NCBI GenBank assembly: GCA_003427395.1
Contig: BFEA01000656.1
Span: 469,227 to 504,191, forward strand
Source of the DNA: Chara braunii
Taxonomy: Eukaryota; Streptophyta; Charophyceae; Charales; Characeae
Reading direction: 5' to 3'
Length of the DNA stretch: 34,965 nt
Shown here: in pieces, positions 30,185 to 34,965 of the stretch
Numbering within the stretch: the first letter of the stretch is position 1
Layout of the letters: every line of letters starts with the position of its first letter
Program-made: the position numbers and the translations under genes
Notes under the pieces: model-generated
The model's database searches: none
What the model saw: only the letters and a program-made list of their open reading frames with translations
Told to the model about the DNA's origin: nothing

Positions 30185-30330
30185 GTTAGCCGCTCGCCGA
30201 GTCGCAGACCGGCTTCTCGTAACGACAGGATCGCGTTGATGCGCGTTCCGGGGTCGAGGTCGCCCTCTGTTAGCCAGATCGCTTCGATCCCAGTTGTCTC
30301 CCTATGAATCCTATAACCCTGCCACATGTC

Positions 30331-30343
30331 GGCTCCGATACCA
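30331..30343 (-). promoter_or_regulatory. Primer binding site, initiator Met tRNA type
   Basis: On the minus strand TGGTATCGGAGCC matches the complement of the 3' end of initiator Met tRNA (TGGTATCAGAGCC) at 12 of 13 positions. It is directly adjacent to the end of LTR copy 2 and upstream of gag, the standard place for priming minus-strand DNA synthesis. Confidence 0.8.
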
Positions 30344-32745
30344 ACCTCACGCCCGACGCAACTTCCTGATTGGAGTGGGATGTGGGCCTGGAAGTGCGAA
30401 AAGGGGTGTGCTAAGGATTTTTGGAAAATTGGGGGTGGAGTCCCAGGTCAGAACTGAGATCTCCTGTGGCGAGGTCCCAGGGGCGTAGGTGCAATGAGGC
30501 TAAGGGGCGGGTTGCTTTTGGTCTGATGGCGGTTGAGGTCGTGCAGCGTAAGGCAGATGGCATGCGCAGTGCATCCTGGGGCTGTCTTACCTGCCCATCT
30601 CAGTGGCAGTGGTTCTGAGGAGGTCCGTTCGCGGGGGTTGCGGGTTCTATGGGTCGGACCTCCGGGTGCGGACACGTGTCGATTGACGTCGTGCGTTATA
30701 ATTAGACTCCGTGGTTCCAAAGGTCCGGTGGTTGCCGCGTCGTCTGCAATTTCTGCACGGCGTGTGGGGCCAATACGGGGCTATGGAGTTCCACAATACC
30801 CCCGTGAGTTGGTGGTATTGCAGGAGGATGTGGAAGGGAGGGAAATTGGTGGCAATAACGACAAAGCCGGGGGATATGAAATATTGTGTGTTATACGTAG
30901 TTGGGTAGAGCCCTCGGGTCGCTGGTTATGGCGAGGTGGAAGTCCCTGGAACACAGTCAGTCATTCTCGGTTAGATAGGGGAATTCTGGATGTCTCAGCC
31001 TTAGTTGTTTTTCCTCCCAGTATTCACTGTACTCTGACAGCTTGGCATTCTGGCGGATCACTAGCTACGGCGTAGTGAAAACCTTCTGCACACATCGGAT
31101 CGTACTTCGATCGATAAGGGAATTTTCCGGGTATGGGGGCGAAAATTCTTACCGGCCCGACTTCTCGCAAAAAGGAAATTCCGCGCTTATCCCGATACTG
31201 GAGGGGCCCAGTTCATCAGCGATCGTGAATCGCCCGCATGTGGATACGTGTAGGCCGCACTGATCAGATCGCGCTTACACGTGCGCACGCGAGGTGTTCG
31301 GTCGCACACGGGCCTATTGGCTGGTTTTCGTGCAAAAGTGAGAGTTCAATCCTACATGCAAAATCGCCACGTGGCATAAATACCCCACAATCCTCTAATC
31401 ATTCCGTGATAATTTCCAATCATGCAAAATGACATCGCACATTGCAACAACATCAAACTCTTATTATGATGACAACAGACCAAAGTGACAAGCATCGATG
31501 ATGATTAAGCAAAAAAATGGCAAGCATATCATTTCATCAAAACCCGTGCATCCAAATATACACAAAAGAGGAAGGATCGAGACCGAATGCCAGTGAGACA
31601 CCATACGAGGGACAACATCGAGACAAAGATGCCGAAAGAAAATACGGGTGAATTGCCCGAGCCGCAATCAAAACTTATATACAAAAGCAAAGGAAAAGAC
31701 AAAGAAATTCAAGTTTGCAACTCCGCGCCCATCCATCTCAACTCTCTCTCTCTCTCTCTCTCCGTCTCTCCAATGCGGACAGTCCGTCGTGACGCACCAA
31801 CCCACGAAGTTGTCAACCCCGTACATTTGGCACCAGCTCGTCAGGTCGCCCAACTCCCACTTCAACTCACCTCTTACTTCGCTCGTGAGCCGACCCTCAC
31901 TGGTCGCACTACCCCGACCTTTCAACAACTGTTTAAGAGAGGTATCTACTCGCGCAGCCGAAATTTATAGCGTGCATGCATGCGCGAAGAACATGGAATT
32001 GCAAGGACTTAGAAGGGGAGAAGGGGAGGGAGTGCCTACGTTCTGCATGGCCAGATCGCGGCGTGGGGGATGTAGCCACTCTCCACGCATCGATCCGATC
32101 ATGCAGCTCGCGAGCCAATTAGACACAGCAAAGAAGAGAGAGAGAGAGAGAGTGGAAAAGACGAAGCTCAAGAAGAGAGATATAGTTACAAGGACGCCCC
32201 GCCCAAAATTACAGTTACACGCGAGATTAAGGGCGCCGACTAATCAGAGCTCCGTTGCATCGGCAAAAATAAACGCGCGAGCAAAGAGCACCAAGCGGGA
32301 AAAGAAATTCCGAATTCCTAAATTCCTATCCAACACAAAAATGCAATTTTTTTTTTATTAAAGCACAAATCCCGAAAAGAAAGTCCGAAATTCCGAGAGC
32401 CATCGAGGGCTCGACAAGATTCGAAAAAGGAATTCAAAAAAAGAAGCAAAACTTCTCGCGCGATCACCGCGCCGAAAACCCGACAGCAGAACAAGAAGGA
32501 AGCGACGTCAAAATTATTAATCGCGCCTCTGTCGGCGCGCCAGCCACTCAATCGACCATTCCGGGACTTGCCCAGCCCTGGCCCCAGCCATCCATAAAGG
32601 GGCGACGTAAAAAGAAGAACAAACAGGGATACCGATGCAATTTCCCGTCGATCCCATCTCCTGTAATTGGCCCAACCTTCCCATCTTAGGACCTCTCATT
32701 GTCATCGCGCAGAAAGTTGCGCGGCACAGAAAGTGGTTCGTCACA
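30344..32745 (-). mobile_element. 5' long terminal repeat of the gag-bearing gypsy element, copy 2 (about 2402 bp)
   Basis: It aligns by eye with LTR copy 1 over its whole length and nearly the same size. The right end is GTCACA (start TGTGAC on the minus strand). At the left end the last bases before the primer site read GTGAGGT, whereas copy 1 continues GTGAGGTTTGGGCGTCACA; about 12 bp including the terminal CA appear to be missing here. A 23-base (CT)n is at 31740-31763. The region matching the copy 1 ORF lies at about 30780-31075 but is broken. As the 5' LTR it would have supplied the promoter for the gag transcript. Confidence 0.85.
31963..31969 (-). promoter_or_regulatory. TATA box of LTR copy 2
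   Basis: TATAAAT on minus, in the context gcacgcTATAAATttcggctgcgcg, at the same place as in copy 1. Downstream on the transcript come the (GA)n tract, the leader region, the primer site and gag. Confidence 0.55.
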
Positions 32746-32988
32746 CCGCAGGCCGCTGACAAAAGGGTCATCGTTTGAGGCATTTGGGTACTGGGCCTCT
32801 CCAGTGTGATCCGAAAACAGACTCAAATTTTGGGATTTAGGGTCTTTTGGTCTTCGTGTGAGTATGCCCAAAGTTGCACTACTGTCATAGGGGCATTTCG
32901 CCACACCGATGGCTTTCAGGGGTACCTCGCAACCCCCCCTAACTTTCAGGGGCGTTTCAATAATATTTCCTTCAAAGAAGCATTTCCA
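32746..32988. other. No gene seen
   Basis: Flank of LTR copy 2. Contains two similar ctttcaggggnncct/cgtt segments near 32912 and 32943. Nothing else is recognisable. Confidence 0.45.
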
Positions 32989-33120
32989 GTAGAGAAAAAA
33001 AGTATGACACACCCAAGAGCCTAGCTCAGTGGGTATACCCATGAACTGTTAAAAGTAGAGAAAAAAAGTATGACACACCCAAGAGCCTAGCTCAGTGGGT
33101 ATACCCATGAACTGTTAAAA
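32989..33120 (+). repeat. Perfect 66-bp tandem duplication of the SINE 5' part and its flank
   Basis: 32989-33054 and 33055-33120 are identical over 66 bases. Each unit contains A7, GTATGACACAC and the box A half of the SINE, ending in gttaaaa. The lack of any difference makes this one of the youngest events in the window. Confidence 0.95.
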
Positions 33121-33217
33121 TACGGACCTGTGTTCAAATCCAGATGATGGAACTTGACGAGGAAAACCAACTATTAATGAATTGCTTGGGGCCGGTTTAA
33201 TAAAAAAAAAAAAAAAA
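33079..33217 (+). mobile_element. tRNA-derived SINE with target site duplication
   Basis: Box A TAGCTCAGTGGG at 33088-33099 matches the pol III consensus, and TGTTCAAATCC at 33131-33141 matches box B at 9 of 11 positions, 31 bases later, as in a tRNA. A short unrelated body follows (to about 33201), then 16 A residues. AAAAAAAGTATGACACAC before the element (33061-33078) recurs after the tail (33211-33228), so GTATGACACAC is a clear target duplication of at least 11 bp. It is not a tRNA gene: no acceptor-stem complement follows box B. The element is short, about 140 bp, and would depend on a LINE for mobility. Confidence 0.85.
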
Positions 33218-33228
33218 GTATGACACAC

Positions 33229-33964
33229 ACGCCACAGTTTTTTGTCGTTCTCACACGATTTGGCGCGTCTCCCTGCTGGGGGGCCGGATCTGCCTACTAG
33301 AGCGGCGAGCTCAACGTGAAATGCCCAGGAACCGAGGAACACGCACCGTCCCAGCTGTTCGCGACGAGTTCCAGGAAAGCCACGTCGGCGGGCCCCAGGT
33401 AGGAGATGCGATCCCAATAAGGACGGTCGACTGGCGAATGCGTGTGTTGTCATAGCCAATGAGGAGTCGGCTGTCTTTCGTGCTTCGCTTCCACACCGTA
33501 CGCTAGGTTGCACCGCCTCGCGTTGGCCTCGCACGCCAAATGTGCAAAATGAGAACGAATCTTCTGCTAGAACATGGAAAGATACGCCGCCATATTTTTT
33601 CTCTTTTGTGCAGGTGGTGGGTAGTGGAGCGAGGCCCTGCTTTCCTCTTCCGTCCAACTCTCCCTGTCCTCCCTCTCCCTTCCCAGGGATGACACATGGT
33701 CGTTCGCTGACATTCATATGAGCCCGCTCGCTACTGGCCAGACAACGTAACTGAAGTGCCCGTTCGCAAAGGGCTCCCTCCTTCCACAGCTACGTACCTC
33801 TGCGCACCACACGGTGTAGCGCTACAAATAATAAATACCGGGGTGACCGGGGAGCACTTGTAGCCGAAAACTTCACTCACTTCACTCACACCATACTCCG
33901 CCATCCCGCTGTCCGTCGTACACATGATGGGAAAGATTTAGTGCAGCTTGAGAGAGCAGTTGGC
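33229..33964. other. No gene seen
   Basis: A 200-codon minus-strand open frame (33717-33115) runs through the SINE and its A tail, so it is not a gene. Other frames are short. No motif or repeat is recognised. Confidence 0.5.
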
Positions 33965-34037
33965 TGGATGGTATATAATTATAATGGTATATATGGCTGC
34001 TCGCGCACAGATGATGAGTTCGAATCCTACGCATCCA
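33965..34037 (+). tRNA. tRNA-like relic, 73 bases, probably not functional
   Basis: TGGATGG at 33965 and GCATCCA at 34031-34037 pair at six of seven positions like an acceptor stem, and GAGTTCGAATCC at 34016-34027 is a good box B/T-loop. The length fits a tRNA. The D arm is AT-rich (tataattataatgg) and matches box A poorly, and the anticodon stem cannot be drawn convincingly, so no anticodon is assigned. It may be a decayed tRNA, an organellar tRNA fragment or a SINE head. Confidence 0.25.
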
Positions 34038-34965
34038 GCGGTTCACATGGGGGTGTAGAGGTAAATAAATATTGTTGGAGAGCGTGACGTGAGTTATTTT
34101 CATCTCCTTGTGCTTCCCTGCCACCGCAGTATTTGCTTCGAGAACGGGTGGCTATGGAGTGGAGACGATGTAGCAGGTCGTTTTGTTGCCTCTTCTTTTT
34201 TCTCAAAATATAAGGGCATCGGCACACCACGAACGGCATGTGAAAAAGAAAAACCTACTATGGTGGGTGTACGTACGTTTCCATGGTTTTGGAGAAGATG
34301 CATGCTCCAGTTTGCACATTCGGGGAGTGGTGTGAAGAACCCCTAAGGGCGTACTCACACTACTGGCAGCACTCCCCAGAATGCATGTGACTGCAATTAC
34401 ACCCAAACAAACCAGGATGCACCTGACTGCAATCACGTCCAGTGCTTCGTGGAAAAAGGCCTTGTTTGCGTATGCCCTAAACCTGACTGCAATCCCGTCC
34501 GCTAGACCTGCAGCATCGTGTTCCCTGTGCGGACATCTCGCGTCTGCACGCCATTGGCGAGGAGCAATTCGTCGTTTCGACGATCCCACCCTGGCTCTAG
34601 AAACTTTTTTTTTTTTTTTTCTGCTCTCCCTCCAACATGCCTACCATTTTGCATTTACATATGTTTCAAGGCCGTCGATGAATATGATCTACGGTGGAGA
34701 ACGGAGCATGCAGGCAACTATTTTTCAGTATTTTTCACAGTATTTTTCATATTTTTCACCGTGGCCACAGTAGGGCCGAGGACCTCGCCGCAAGTGGAAT
34801 ATACAGAGATATGCAGAATCATCTGCATTTGTGGCCCTTTATGATTTTCCCAATCTACGGTCCGATGTGAAAAATCTCGGTAACTGTATGGGCCATTACC
34901 CTCCGGGCGGTGAATGAAACGGTTGTTCTCACTTACCCAGACAAAAAAGGAAAAACTACGGTAGA
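34038..34965. other. No gene seen; minor repeats
   Basis: A motif close to cctgactgcaatnacgtcc is repeated near 34387, 34422 and 34482. T17 occurs at 34604-34620. A short tandem of tatttttca units lies at 34719-34760. No coding features are recognised to the end of the window. Confidence 0.5.

Noticed and set aside
33086-33141. Functional tRNA gene from boxes A and B
   Set aside because: No acceptor stem complement follows box B; the A tail and target duplication mark a SINE.
33115-33717. 200-codon minus-strand frame
   Set aside because: It reads through the SINE body and its A tail (polyPhe), with no motif.

Overview
This window is a stretch of intergenic, transposon-packed DNA from a eukaryote with a large genome. 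The best guess for the host is the green lineage (a streptophyte alga or land plant). Three things point there. The LINE relics look plant-type: ORF1 has a CX2CX4HX4C knuckle, ORF2 opens with SWNVRGLG and ends in a zf-RVT zinc domain. The Ty3/gypsy gag is preceded by an initiator-Met-tRNA primer site. Finally, LTRs over 2 kb, TA/CT/CA microsatellites and an assembly gap are typical of large plant-lineage genomes. The species cannot be named from sequence alone. I found no intact cellular gene, no rRNA and no convincing functional tRNA. Coding potential lies almost entirely in broken transposable elements, on both strands.

Layout. 1-1.8 kb: an unrecognised decayed frame, microsatellites and small repeats. 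1.8-3.9 kb: the 3' end of a LINE ORF2 on the minus strand. 1.4, 4.1 and 5.2 kb: three copies of a short dispersed repeat. 5.6-7.3 kb: microsatellites, a 591-bp N gap, a perfect 42-bp inverted repeat, a palindromic GT/GA-CT/CA block, and a repeat-rich patch that recurs at 25.7 kb. 7.7-10.1 kb: LTR copy 1. 10.2-11.45 kb: three tandem copies of a roughly 380-bp unit. 12.1-14.2 kb: a LINE ORF1 on plus. 14.2-14.5 kb: the very start of a LINE ORF2 in inverted orientation. 14.56-18.7 kb: a Ty3/gypsy pol relic on minus (protease, RT, RNase H, integrase). 18.8-20.6 kb: an unidentified broken reading frame on plus. 20.8-25.67 kb: a LINE ORF2 on plus (endonuclease, RT, zf-RVT, polyA tail) carrying a foldback insertion. 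26.18-28.76 kb: LTR copy 3, a solo LTR bounded by an 8-bp target duplication. 28.9-30.2 kb: gypsy gag on minus. 30.33-30.34 kb: primer binding site. 30.34-32.75 kb: LTR copy 2. 33.0-33.2 kb: a tRNA-derived SINE with its target duplication and a duplicated promoter half. 33.2-35 kb: no gene.

How the parts relate. LTR2, primer site and gag form the 5' end of one minus-strand Ty3/gypsy element. The gypsy pol lies further along in the same orientation and in the expected order, and LTR1 of the same family lies beyond it, so a single element broken up by later insertions is possible. It is not proven: LTR1 has its own 4-bp flanking repeat and no clear polypurine tract. The LINE pieces at 12.1-14.5 and 20.8-25.7 kb are nearly complementary in content and could be one element interrupted by gypsy DNA. 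All elements carry stops and frameshifts and look dead. The most interesting items are an ORF inside the LTR shared by two copies, the solo LTR with target duplication, the split and inverted LINE, the SINE with duplicated promoter, and the unidentified frame at 18.8-20.6 kb. Identities quoted here come from alignment by eye, not from any database search.
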